From Otis tarda (taxonomy: Eukaryota; Chordata; Aves; Otidiformes; Otididae): 64,000 nt of DNA. The stretch is taken from NCBI GenBank assembly GCA_026413225.1, contig CM048554.1, positions 97,133,963 to 97,197,962 of the forward strand. The letters are read 5' to 3'. The notes under the pieces were generated by a model. The model saw nothing but the letters and a program-made list of their open reading frames with translations, was not told where the DNA came from and did no database searches. Shown here one piece after another: positions 27,430 through 39,440 of the stretch. Within the stretch, counting starts at the first letter, position 1. The number at the start of each line of letters is the position of its first letter. The translations under genes were made by a program, and so were the position numbers.

Positions 27430-29859
27430 CTGTCTCAGTGTGTTTTACATTCACTTCTGCAGAACAGCATTATTAAGACATTAATAAGATCCATAACACT
27501 CCTAAAGGAAGATGAGAGCCGTAGGTTAAACCTTTTCAGGCAGAGGGGTTTTGTAATACAGATACCATTTCCTTGGTTGTAATGTCTGTGTATGTGTGAA
27601 TTGTTGTCATGTACTGAATACGCCTGCTGTCGATATAAGAGAAGAAAATGCTGCTCAGTCCTTCAGAGGGCTTATCACTGTGCTCCTTGTGGGGGGAGAA
27701 GCCTGCTTTGTGCTGTAAATAAGGTCCTTAGAACTTACAGCTGCGCACAAAGCTCAATCTCATTAGACCTTTACAACACTTAGGTTTTAAACATCAGGCC
27801 TTTTTTGGTTCTGTCCTTAGCAAGTTGATAAATCTTGTACCTAAGGAGAAGGAAAAGCTTCATACTAAAGCTGATGAGAACATAAGACATGGAATTTTCT
27901 TATTCTTGAGAATATAGTTATTAATACTAACAATTAGTAATGTTGGGATTTTACTTTTATGTAAAACCTTGAATTGGAACATTTGAAAGATGTGATGAAT
28001 TTCTGATGTTTTGGATCAATTAGCATAAAATCATTTAAATGTGTTCAACTGAAAGATACTAATTTTGGGTTGGACTGTAAAAGACTCTGGCTAGATCTTT
28101 GATCTTCAATGTCCTTAATTGTGGGATAGTTTTTTTAGTATTTCCCCAACATTTATGTGTATTACTAGATAGAAAGAAATTCCCTTGCGGCTGTTAAGCA
28201 TAGACATTTTTTACTAGCCTGAAATTTTACTTAACCAAATTGACTATAAATTTCCCATTGTGTGAAGAGAAAGAAGCATATGACCTTTGACAAACCAGTT
28301 AAAGAAGACACACTGAACGGCATCAACATGAGTGTTTTCAATATTTCTCTAATGCTGGAAAGACACTTCTAAGTAATAAAAGTATTGTATACTGCCATAC
28401 TATAGATTACATTTTAAATCTCTATGCACTGAGCTAACATCAGTTTTCAGGACAAAGCCTTTGTGTTCCGGACTCCATCTGGTTTTCATTAATGACCGTT
28501 CCCCCCAGAGCATGCACAGCACGTGCATTATGAAATGCACTGCAACTTTTGATACTTTTGACATATTCACAATTGAAAACAATAAATCTTAAATCGTATA
28601 GTGTTTCTCTATAAGCAAGTGATTTTCATAGGAATGTTTTTGGTGAAAATCTTATTTATCAAACAAATATTATAGCAGGCAGCTATTCTTCGGGTTTATG
28701 TTTTTTATATCTGAAAATACTTGTTACAAATTTCTTGCATTTCATGCCTAACATTTCTAATAAAACAAACAAGGATTTTGGAGAAAATTTTAAATGAGAT
28801 TGGGTAAATGAAACATCATTGTACCCAAGATTATAATGAATATATTTTTCAAATTTTCTTTGGTGTAAATAAGGGGTTTTTGCCATCCTTTCCTATATCT
28901 GTTGACAATTCCTGCAATCCTGTCTAAGTTTCTCAAGAAATAAAATGTAATGTGCTCTAGCTCCCAAATAGTAATCTATTTTTGCAGATTTTTTAATCTT
29001 TGTTTTACTCAAAACAGAACCCAGTGCTTGTCAAGAATTCCTCAGTGACTGCTGTTGTGTGGTACTTAAGCATAAGTCAGTATTTGTAGTTTGATTTTCC
29101 TGAGTAATCTTTACTTGGAGTCATTTGTGACAATATTGTTTTTCTTAAATTGTATTTTATATAGGACAGGTAAACACTAGGCTTAGTAGAGGTGAATTTT
29201 AGATTTCCATGAGAGTTAACAAGTACATTTCGGTGGATATGCTTGGCATATTGCCAGATCGGGTGGAAAATTGAGCAACAGAACAACAGCAACTGAGAAT
29301 TCTGCATGGGCTTGGCTGTGAAATGAGACTTATTTCCAGCTCCTGTACAAATTGTACCTCAGTCCTTCCTCACATGCTTCAAATACTTCTGTCTTGATTG
29401 TTTACATTTTCTGGAGATTGGAGATAACAGAAGCAGGTAAGATGGTATTTTACATTCATCATATTTACAAAGTTTTTTATTGGAAGAGAAATAACAGACT
29501 GATTTTAAGTATTAGTGGTGTGCACAAGATGTAGAAAATACAGCAGATTTATTCCTACTTAATATAATTTCAGCAATTTAAACAATCATAGTCAGAAAAT
29601 TATGTAAAGACTACTAAGGAATAAGTATAAAGTTGTAACAGTGACTCTTCAGTAACCAACTTATTGATATCTAATTTTCATCTTAAAAGGGGCTAGGCAT
29701 ATTAGGAAATACATGCCCTGAAATCATAGACATGTGGTCCATTCAAACTCATGACAGTAAGGGGCTCTTTCTGAAGCACAGAACAATTGTAGTGGCCCTG
29801 GTACTTGGATGCACAGAGATTTGTAAAGCCAAACAAAAACTCCTGCTTTCTGCTTCAGA
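27430..29859. other. Non-coding stretch between the two LTRs
   Basis: Ordinary AT-rich unique sequence with no gag, pol or env similarity. The two flanking LTRs are therefore better read as separate insertions than as the two ends of one provirus. Confidence 0.6.
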
Positions 29860-30146
29860 AAAAAAAAAAAAAAGGAAGAAGATGTGAAGGAGCTGAGCAG
29901 GGGCAGAGAAGGAGCTGAGCGGGGGCAGAGAGAGGGAGGCGTGAACCTTGTGGGCCTTGCAGGCCTCACCCTATGGCCTCCCCCCGGGCAGTCGACTGGG
30001 CCCAACTCGGCCCAGCCCAGCTGCAAGAAGTGGAGAGGAGATGAGAAGTGAATAAGAGGTAAAAAGGATCCTGAAAGGTGTCTGCCAGCCTGTTGTGAGG
30101 AACAGCTGCAGATGCCAAGGTCAGTGAAGAAGGAGGGGAAGGAGTG

Positions 30147-30287
30147 ATGCAGCTCCTGGCCAAGATTCCCCTGCAGCCTGTGGTGATGACCATGGTGGAG
30201 CAGGTTGTCCCCCTGCAGCCCATGGAGGTCTACAGAGGGGCAGAGATTCACCTGGAGGACCCCACGCCGGAGCAGGTGGATGCCTGA
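30147..30287 (+). other. Short sense frame inside LTR B (46 codons)
   Basis: Counterpart of the frame in LTR A. It begins MQLLAKIPLQPVVMTMVEQ, keeps the same terminal EQVDA-type residues and ends at the equivalent TGA. It differs from copy A by substitutions and one 9-bp in-frame deletion. The open frame extends upstream to a TGA without another ATG. Function is unknown and translation unproven. Confidence 0.3.
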
Positions 30288-30626
30288 AGGAGGCTGTGGC
30301 CAATGGAGAGCCCGCTGGGACAGCTGTTCTGGAGGGACTGCACTCCATGGAAGAGATGACCCACACTGGAGCAGTTTCACAAAGGACTGTGGCCCGTGGG
30401 AGGGACCCCACGAAGGAACAGGGGAGGAATGCGAGGAGTTCTTCCCCCGACAATGACACAGCGGCATGAAACAACGCGTGATGAACTGACCGCAACCCCC
30501 ATTCCCTCTTCCCCCCTGTGCCGCTCGGGGTGGGGGGAAGGTAGTAGAGATAATGTTAAGCTTGGGAAGAGGGAGGGTGGGGGGAGGTTATCTTGTTCTC
30601 TGTCTCATTCTCCTGCTAGTTTTAGA

Positions 30627-30632
30627 AATAAA
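30627..30632 (+). promoter_or_regulatory. Polyadenylation signal of LTR B
   Basis: AATAAA in the part of the LTR expected to hold the R region, about 190 bp before the LTR end. The related LTR at 26410 has lost this segment. Confidence 0.6.
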
Positions 30633-30815
30633 TGAATAGTTTTCCCCAAGTCGAGTCTGTTTTGCCCATGATGGTAACTTTAAGGATTTCTCCCCGTCCT
30701 TATCTCAAACCTCGAGCCGTTTTTCCTTGTATCATCTCTCCCTGTTCTCTCGGAGGGTGGCGGGAGTGAGAGAGAGACTGCGTAGTCTGGTTCCGATCGG
30801 GGCTGAACTACGACA

Positions 30816-33800
30816 GTAACAAAGACTATTTTTTTTATATCGACTGAAAAGAAATGTTATTCCCTGCAGAACAAGAATTGAGATTTCTTTGTCTATCCCT
30901 TAGAGATAAACAATATCAAGCATAGAAACAGTTTTTACTCTTCTTCTTCCTAATTCTGTCTTGATATAACTGTAGCACTTAAAGGATTAGGGAGGTGGTA
31001 AGTAATTCCAGACCAAGTGGAATTAATTATAAAATTTAGTACGATATTTTCTATTCTGGGCATCATTTTATGATCATTCTGGATTAAATCTGAGTAAGGC
31101 ATCTGCAGGCGTCCATTTGAACAATAGTACCAGGCAGATTTTTTTGGGGAACTTCAGATCCCTTTGCAGAGAAAATCCTTTTAAATACTAAGCCTCTCAT
31201 TTATCTCCTAGAATTTCTAGAGCTGACTTTGATTTCCTCTTAGTTGTGAAAGAGTCAACACTTTGCCATCAATGCAAGAAGAGCTTTTGCTGGTTTGTGT
31301 TTGCAACATGAAAACCAAATCTGCACCTACTTGCCTCACCTTATTTCAGTCCAAATGTAAGCATAAAGCTGGCAATGACGTCTGCATACTAAGTTAATTC
31401 TCCTGCTGTTGCAGATTGCCAGATAGTATAATCACTTTTGCATAAGCTTCCACCTCAGTTCTGATCACAGTTTCAGAAATGCCATCCATATTCCTCTTTA
31501 AACTGAAGCTCTTAACACTTACCTTCTTCTTAGCTTGTATTAGTGACTTTGCTCCCATTACTTCTTATTCCTGGTTTCTTCTCTCTGCTATCTTTCTTTT
31601 ACTACCTAGGATCCTTTCCTGTCTTTTCCTCGTTGTTTCTTGCTTATCTGAATCACAACATATTCCTAGTTTCTCAACTGGCATACATCTGTGTGGGAGA
31701 CTCTTATCTTCTACCACCATCTTCTTTACTCTGTCCATCACTTTGGATTTATTCTAAATTTGATCAATGTTTGTAGCTTTTGTTATCATCTTCATTTTTG
31801 AGATCTATTGGAAGAACTTCATATATAAATACATGCCTTTGTAATATAGTCTAATATGATACATTTTGAATGATTTCTTCAAAAGCAAAAATTCTTGTTC
31901 TTGCCACCCTAAGTGTTTGTGTCATCTTGATAGCAGACATTTTTACCTATTTTATTTCTTTTTTTTTTGCCTTCACAAATTCAGGTATTTATTTATTTTG
32001 CAGCCCTAGTTGCTAGCTAGCTAGCATTTTTAAGCCATTTATTTTTCAGCCATGTCCCCTCAGTTAGGTTTGCAGTTAGTTTTTTGTTTAACTCTATATC
32101 ATGATCAAAGTCAGTAAACTTTCCACAAATCCTTGTTTAGAAAGCCTCTATCCCCGACCACAGTGTAGCTTCTTCAGAGCCCAGTCTGCATTTAAACCAA
32201 AGACACTGCAGTCAAGCACAATATGAACACATGTATTTACTCTGAAGCAACAAGAAGTTTCTCGTTTTTCATTACCACAGACAAATTCCGTACACGTAGT
32301 TATTTTGGAAGATGTCCTGTGTCTGCACACTTTAATCTTATCTTCATGATTCATGCAAAATCTTTGCTACAGAAAATTTGTGTGAAGGCTTCCTTTTGTA
32401 CTTTAAGTTCTTCTACACAGGGGAAATTATTCTACAGTGCTTACACTAGAACTTCAAATGTAAATTTAAATTTTTCAGCATAGAAATTACTTCAAATATA
32501 TATTTTGAAATAAATTACGTAAGTAGCACTGTCATTCTGAATCTTCCCCATCCTTTGAGTTGCCAGTTCCCATATGGTTATCAAATAAGAATTTTGCATT
32601 TGTATGTTGCAAATTACTGGATCATATACAGGAGAGAAAACAGCTGGGACTATATATTCTAATATATATCTCTCTATATATATAATTTATGAACCATCTA
32701 TTTTAGGTTTTGAGTTTTCATTTTCTCTAATAGGTTATGTGTCATAAATGATACGTACTAAATTTCCTGATCCTGTTTTAAAGCAGAATTTCATTCATAT
32801 GACCTTCAGACCATTCGCTGAGTTTTATGTGATGTGACGTTGGTCTCCTGTCTTATTAATGATTCATTTCTTATTTATATTCTTAAATATTCATGGCAGC
32901 ATTTGTTTTCATAGTAGTCGTTCACATTAGCAGACTGTTACTCAGAAAGTGAAACAGAAAATGGGATGTTGTATGCATCTATCTTATGCACAGTATTCCT
33001 GTAAGTGCCACTTTCAAGCAACACCTGTAGTCATGTAGTCCATGCTCCTTCTTCATGGCAAGTTTTTGACTGCATTAGAAGAAACAAAATACCATTAAAC
33101 AAATTTTAAAAATCTCTCCCCTCTATCAGTGGACTTGGACAGATAATGATATTGTTTTGTTCTGGATTTAACTATGATTTTTTTTTTCTAATTAGAAAAT
33201 AATCTTGCTTAAGTGATTTATTTGGTGTTAGGGAGTAGGAGGGGAAGGATGATTATTGACCTATTTTTTCTTGTATTTTAGACTTAAAACTTTGTGCTTT
33301 CAGTGTGCAGTTCTTGCAATGCATTGCAAGATTTTGATTATCATGCTATTCCCGTCTGTATTGTTTATTCTGAATAATGGGGAGATACCTGCTTTCTGGA
33401 GTAACCTATAATACTATAAAGGACATTTTAAAACCATATTATGGCTTCACGCTGTGACCACTGATTCTGGTTGCAACCTTTTAAACAGTTGGTAAGTTGT
33501 TAAAATTAGTTCTTTTCTGTTTATTCAAAGTCTAGTTGTAAGAGACTGAAAGTTGGTTTAGAAGTAGAAGTGAAAAAGCTTGGTTTCTTATGGATACATC
33601 TGCTTCTCTCCCAGTGGTGGCTCTAATGCTTTCTAGCAGTGGGGGTTACCAATATGCAAGTGGCAGCACTGTGCTTGGTGCTGGCCATGTGCCACCTGCA
33701 AGCTCTTCGTGGAAAGGGCAGCAGAAGGGAAAGATTTTAGTGAGACTTGTGAAGTTACGAGCTGCTCCCAATTTCTGTGGTAATAATACTTGATCTTCTC

Positions 33801-36800
33801 TTTGTCCCTTATGGTGCATTTAAAAAGGAAAGAAACAACACAGGCTTTAGCTGAAACAGAATCACACATAGCTGAGTTTTTTCCCAATTATTCCCAATTT
33901 ATTTTTTAATACCTTCAGTGAGAGAATCTCTTCTATTCACCTGCTGATTGTAGTAAAACCTAACACCTCTCTCCATTATCTGTATGTTGCTGAGCTAGCC
34001 CGTATGTTGAAAAATCTCTTGTGTGACTGGCAGACAGTAGTAATACAAGTCTCAGGTCATATCACTAAGCTAATATTGTAATTAATAGATCTAGTCATGC
34101 AGTGTATTTGATGTTAAAATCCACACTTGAGCATGAAAACAGAATCCCATTTTAGGAACTATTTATACTTTAGTGATAATAATAAAACAATTTCCTGCAC
34201 TAATTATATTCCAGGTGCCTCGTATAATTTAAATGGATTACTGCTAGAAGTCTCTGCCCCCCTTTTCCCTGAGTTCAAGAAGGGGCCAAAACTTACCATC
34301 TTCTTATTCTTTGCAGTCAATGTATGTGTGAATCACATATCAACTAATTTATTTACTGGTTTATGTGTACTTTTAAGAAAAAAAATTAGACAATATCAGC
34401 TCTTCCACTCCAATATACAAGCATATAACGTTCATTGCTCTTGCTGCAGATGTGAACTTTTCTAGAAAATTAATTGTGAGGGTTTGTAGACAGAAAAATA
34501 CTTTTTCAAAGAATGAGTGAACAGAATACCAAATTAAACCAAAAATGCTTGAAACTTCCAAGACTGACATGCTCTTCTTCATCTGCAGACATTTTAAGTG
34601 GTTTTAGTATTAGAACCCAACAGAATAAATGTCTCAGAGTTTTTATTATATTCCTATTCTTATAAACCTTGAACTTGGTTAAGCTGCATTACATATGTTG
34701 AATGTTTCTCAATATCAGCAATATTTCCATTATGTAGCGCACTTGTACTTTCTGGTTGAATTATTGGTGGAAGTCATTTAGCAGTGATGGTAGCAGGAAA
34801 AGCATTTTATATGACCCTCTCAGTGGTAAATGCAATGATGAGAAAATGATAAGGATTTTCAAGTCCATTGGGCCAGTTGACATGTCTTGTATAGCAATCT
34901 TATGTAGTCTTGCTTTTAGAGAAGACGTTTCTGTCAGTCTAATTTGAACAGAGATGGAACATATCGAAAGATGCTTTGGCACAGTGCCCCAGCAAGGATT
35001 TGCTAAACCCAGGAAGAGGTATTATAGTGTGCCCTGATAGACATCTGAGTGCAAAAGAGGCAGAGGGAATTTGACATCTGAAAGTAAGTAGGTAAAACTG
35101 GCAATTAAAGCATTGCCCATAGGCAAGTAACAACGGTAGAAAAAGGTCACGTTGCATGAGCATGGTGTTCAGATTCAGTAAGTATAAGGAAGAAGAGAAG
35201 GGAAAACAAGAGATTTTAGATTAACTGCTAATAAATATGGAGCTTTAAGGTATTGAAATACACATATATACTACATAAATAAATAGTAAATAAATATTTC
35301 CGGAAATTTAGTGTAGTTATAATTGTTCTGGCAAGGTAGATCATAGCCACAGCTGACCTGCGCTAGGTGATTCTGGAGACATGCTGAATTGAAAGTGCTG
35401 ACCTGAGCATCTCTAAATGGCTTTCAATTTATCTGTCACGATGCAGGCATTAATGAAAATTGGAATGGAAATCAACAGAAATTGGGAGCTTCCTTTTAGG
35501 TGTTATAATTGAGTATCTGTCATCCTGAAATAATTCGAAAGTAATTTGGGAATTCTCTGCATCCATGAATAAAGATACAGGTGTTCGAGCTTGCCAAACT
35601 GTTATATCTGTTTTCCATTTAGTTTGAAATGGACTTGTTTAAGTTATATTTTTGAAAGATTGTTGGAGCACAAATGTTTTACTGGCACATACCATATGCC
35701 AGTGTGAGGCACAATCTACATTGCTTGGCACGGTCCAGCATTCCAATCCTTCCTTTCCATGGGGAGCTCTCCAGAACCTCTTTTTTTTTTTTTGGCCCAT
35801 ATGACCCATAGAAAAGGGACAAAAATAGAGCTATTTTCTGGTGTTCAGTGAGGTTTTTTTAAGTAAAAAATTTAGAATAGTTTAAAAGAAACTCTTTTCC
35901 TCCTTCCTAAGAGATTTTTAAAAGTGTGTGGTTTATCTATTTTATGAATATAGAAATTCAATATGCATTACCTGTATATATCTCAATATCTTGAAAATGG
36001 AAATTATTACTGTGACTATCATCTACTATTATCCTTTGATATAAACAAGTTTCATGCCCGTTTTTTTCATAGTATCCGAATACTGTAAATAATAAACAAA
36101 GGCATTATTTACACTTTTAAAAATGGATTTTACTTCCACTTCCGATAAAGTAAGTCTATATTACAGGATGTTGCTACTTGTATGATGAAATTGCTGAATT
36201 TCAATCTCTGAATTTCAATCTCTGTGGTAGGCTTGGCTTCTTTATACCTCTCTGCTTTCTAAATATCTGTGCTGTTTGTGCATATATTTCTTTTTTGAAA
36301 AATAACTTGAAAAAATTATTGTGTGAGAAAATCTTGTATGTAAATATATTTTTTTTGTTGTTTCCAACTGTATTTTATAGCTCTTTAACAGAATGGAGAG
36401 GAGAACTAAAAACTAACAGAAAAAAAAGCAGGCAATTGTCCTCTTTATGGGGTGAGCAGGGAGAGTAAATGCAGATCTTACTACCAACAGCATTGAAGAC
36501 TGACTTTTGAACAGGAAGGAGTTAAGAATCAAAACATGGATCAGGAGGCGTGACTGATGCATGTGTGAGGAAAGGAAAGATGTACAATAATTGCAGGAAA
36601 AGAGGAGGAGCTTCCTGGTTTTTAGGGTCTGAATTTCTATCCCTTTGAGGCAGTCGAATTCTGTGTACATGTTTGTGGGTGTGTGGATGTGTATGTTTAG
36701 GCTACAAGTGTAGACATTGTGAATTATAGGAGCTCTAAAACAGCCTTGTTTTTCTTCCAGAAGAATGTTGCAATCTACTCAAATCTGTAGCTCAGTGTAA

Positions 36801-38409
36801 GCATGACAAAGGAACAGTAAAGAAGGTTTACTCATAGGTGTTGTTTTTCGCTGCTTGAAAGCTGCTTGCGGCCTGCACTGGCAACATTTCTGGATGTTAA
36901 TCATGTTTTATTGTTGTCTGGCACGCCACATTAGAGAACATTTCAACTTCAAGAGAAAAACATAACTATAATTCTCTGCTAGTCATGCAGCATAGACTTC
37001 TTTCACAGCGTAAAACATAGGCTCACTGTAACTGTGGGTGTGTTATGTGGAGCCCAAGGTGAGGCATATCACAGTGAAGTAGCATTGTATCTGGAAATAG
37101 AAATAATGTTGGAAGATTATTGTTCTGCTCTGTCTGGAAGGTGCTTCAGCTGAAAAGACTAAATAAAACCTATGGAAGAACATGAGACTCATTTGAAAAT
37201 AATCTAAAACCTTTCAAATATTGATAACAAATACGAAGTAGGTTACTGCATTTAAGGGAATAAAGAATAAAACTTATGGATTATTTTGCTGTGGCTGTCC
37301 TCCAGGACTCACTGGAAGGATTGACCTTGTTTTAGAATGCAAGAAAGCTATTGACATGACTTATTAAATGTGAAACCTCAAAGAAATGCAGTTCTTGGAG
37401 ATAAAACATAGACATGTAGAGAAAATGAAAGCTGAGGTACTTTCAGCATATTGAGAGTAAAGAAAAAGCACTGCTACATGCACAGGCCACCTGAGACAGG
37501 AGGCTCTAAAAGAGGTTAAAAAAAAAAAAAAACAAAAGACATCATATGACTAATATTATCCATTTACCCTGCTTTTGTATTCTGTCAGAGTGCACATAAC
37601 TGAGGCATAATTCTTTACAGTTAATTCAGCATGCATATTTGTACTGTGGTAAGTTACCTGGTCATTTTCTCTTATCCTCCTGTCATTCCTGTCTGCAGAG
37701 AGCCTGGCTGTCTCCTCAGTAACCTCCTTGTAAGGACCGAAAGGCTCCTGCTAGGTTCCACTCAAACTTTCCCTGAAGGCTTCTCATCTTCAGCGTGAAC
37801 ATCATGCTGGACCCTTGCTTTGTCATGACAATTGTTTTTCCTCACATGAAGCTTTTTTTTTTTGCATGTGGGAACCTTCAATGGTGATTAAAATGCAATC
37901 AAATCACATATATTAATGCTGTACATACCTATGGGTAGTATAGAGAAGGTATTGTGTACCTGGAAAAAGTTAATTCTCACTATCAACTGTGATGTAGGTA
38001 CAAACACAGATGTACAGTAAAAATGGTGAATGAAATAAGTGCAAACAGCAGTTTACTCTTTGAAATCATTTATTGGTATTAAGTGTAAAGGCTTGATACA
38101 CTGTAGTTTTGACAAAAATATTTAACTATAATTGACAATAATTAGAGTAATTGTTTGAAAATCTTCTCCAGGGTGCAGAACAGTAACATTTTACTGAAGA
38201 CATAAATTCCAGCTAGAAATGGAACTCCCACTAAGCAGCTTTACCACTAAGAAAGACTAGTTATAAAAATTTCCCTTCTTTTATTCAATAGTCACACACC
38301 TGCTCCTCTCTCATTTCTCTTCAGGTCGTGGTAACTGTCCCCTAGCACACCTAGTCTAACATCCTCTTCATTAGATTAACAAGGGGAAAAAAAACTTGCC
38401 CGACTTCGT
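30816..38409. other. Non-coding intronic stretch
   Basis: AT-rich unique sequence. It contains an AT dinucleotide-rich patch near 32655-32690, a 14-bp tandem doublet (CTGAATTTCAATCT) near 36198, and T or A runs near 33180, 35782 and 37519. The 92- and 112-codon frames at 31479 and 34127 show no domains. No RNA gene or transposon could be supported. Confidence 0.45.
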
Positions 38410-39440
38410 TAGATGTGTCAGCAAAACAGCCAGGTGCTGACCTGCTGGGTGAGTTGGCTACTGTTCAGGATTTTCCCCGTCGCTGATGGGACTGAGGGCC
38501 CCTATGCCTTCCTCCCTCACACCCAGAGCTCTGCAGTCACTCTTGATGCTTCTGGCTACCCCAGCAGCATTGCTGGTGCCCACATGGAAAAAGAGGAAGG
38601 CTTAATCGTATGTGGGCTGGGCAAGCCTGGTGGGTCCCTGTGCAAAATCCTGGATCCTGGCCCTGCCAGGCAGCAAGCCTCCAGAGACATCTGGTCAGAC
38701 TGGCAGGTTGACACCTCCGTACCCTGCTGAAAGGAGTCTCCAGTAATAATCTCACTCACTTTTACCCTCTTCTGCAGACAGAAGGGGTGTGCTGAGCTGG
38801 CTCTGAGGGGTCTCCTGAAGCATCATGGTTGCCCTCAGTTGTGCCCTGGGCAGTTGCAGGACGATCAGGAACTGTCCTCCTGCTGCCAGTAGTCACAAGT
38901 TTCCAGCCTCTCCCCTGCCCACATCCCATCCCGACATCCCCCGGCTACTACCTGTGGGGCCATGGCCTCCAGCCGTGCCTGCTCCCTTGCTTCATGTGGC
39001 TCAGCTTCTTCCCTCCATACATTTCTGCAAAACCTCTCATTTTCCCTGATGGTGCATGGCCACCTCTCTCTCCCTGCTGCTCCCTTACCTGACAACACAG
39101 TGTCGCCACCAGAGCATGCTGAGACCCAGCCACAAGCAGCAGTGAGGGACTGAGAGGGGGCCATGGCGCAAGGGGCAGCTGTTGGCATGGCCGTTGGTGG
39201 TACAGGACACCAGACCACCACTTACATCTTTGGCCTGCCTGCCAACTAGATTAACGGGAGGCAGTAAGCATGGGTGGGTGCCCAGCGCGGTGGGCCAAAC
39301 ACACGCCCTGGCTGAGGAAGCCATGGCACTGTTAGTGGTGGAAGCTATCAGGCTGTCCCAGGAGAAGCATTGCTTCTCACATGCTGTTTGCATAAGCCTG
39401 GGCTGCGGGTAGCTGTTGGAAGTGGGCTGTTGGGCTGGAA
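38410..39440 (-). mobile_element. CR1 LINE fragment covering ORF1 (esterase-like part)
   Basis: GC-rich segment read on the - strand. It includes a diverged but recognisable CR1 ORF1 segment: GDSFQQGTEVSTCQSDQ, then LEACCLAGPGSRI, as in the SGNH/GDSL esterase region of CR1 ORF1 (GDS at 38733-38741). The upstream half (38760-39440) is low-complexity, Pro/Ala/Gln/Glu-coding sequence consistent with the variable N-terminal part of ORF1. Further on, FSMWAPAMLLG occupies the place of the family's HVGTND block, heavily decayed. Stops and frameshifts are present, so it is inactive. The boundaries are approximate. Confidence 0.7.

Larger units (their letters stand above)
29860..30815 (+). mobile_element. 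Solo LTR of the same family (copy B)
   Basis: Closely similar to copy A from the A run at about 29862 onward, ending in GGGGCTGAACTACGACA at 30815. It retains the R/U5 part missing from copy A, including an AATAAA signal at 30627-30632 and the sequence after it. The U3 part found upstream in copy A, with its TATA-like box, is not recognisable here, so the 5' end is truncated or belongs to a different U3 type. A duplication of a GAGCGGGGGCAGAG-type unit is visible near 29894-29935. Orientation is the same as copy A. Confidence 0.8.

Noticed and set aside
27430-29859. Reading the two LTRs as the ends of one provirus
   Set aside because: The intervening sequence shows no primer binding site, gag, pol or env similarity.
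31479-31776. Two overlapping hydrophobic plus-strand frames
   Set aside because: T-rich DNA gives Leu/Phe/Ser-rich translations in two frames at once, which points to composition and not to a membrane protein gene.
34127-34465. 112-codon plus-strand frame
   Set aside because: No recognisable domain or exon boundaries; not supported as a gene.
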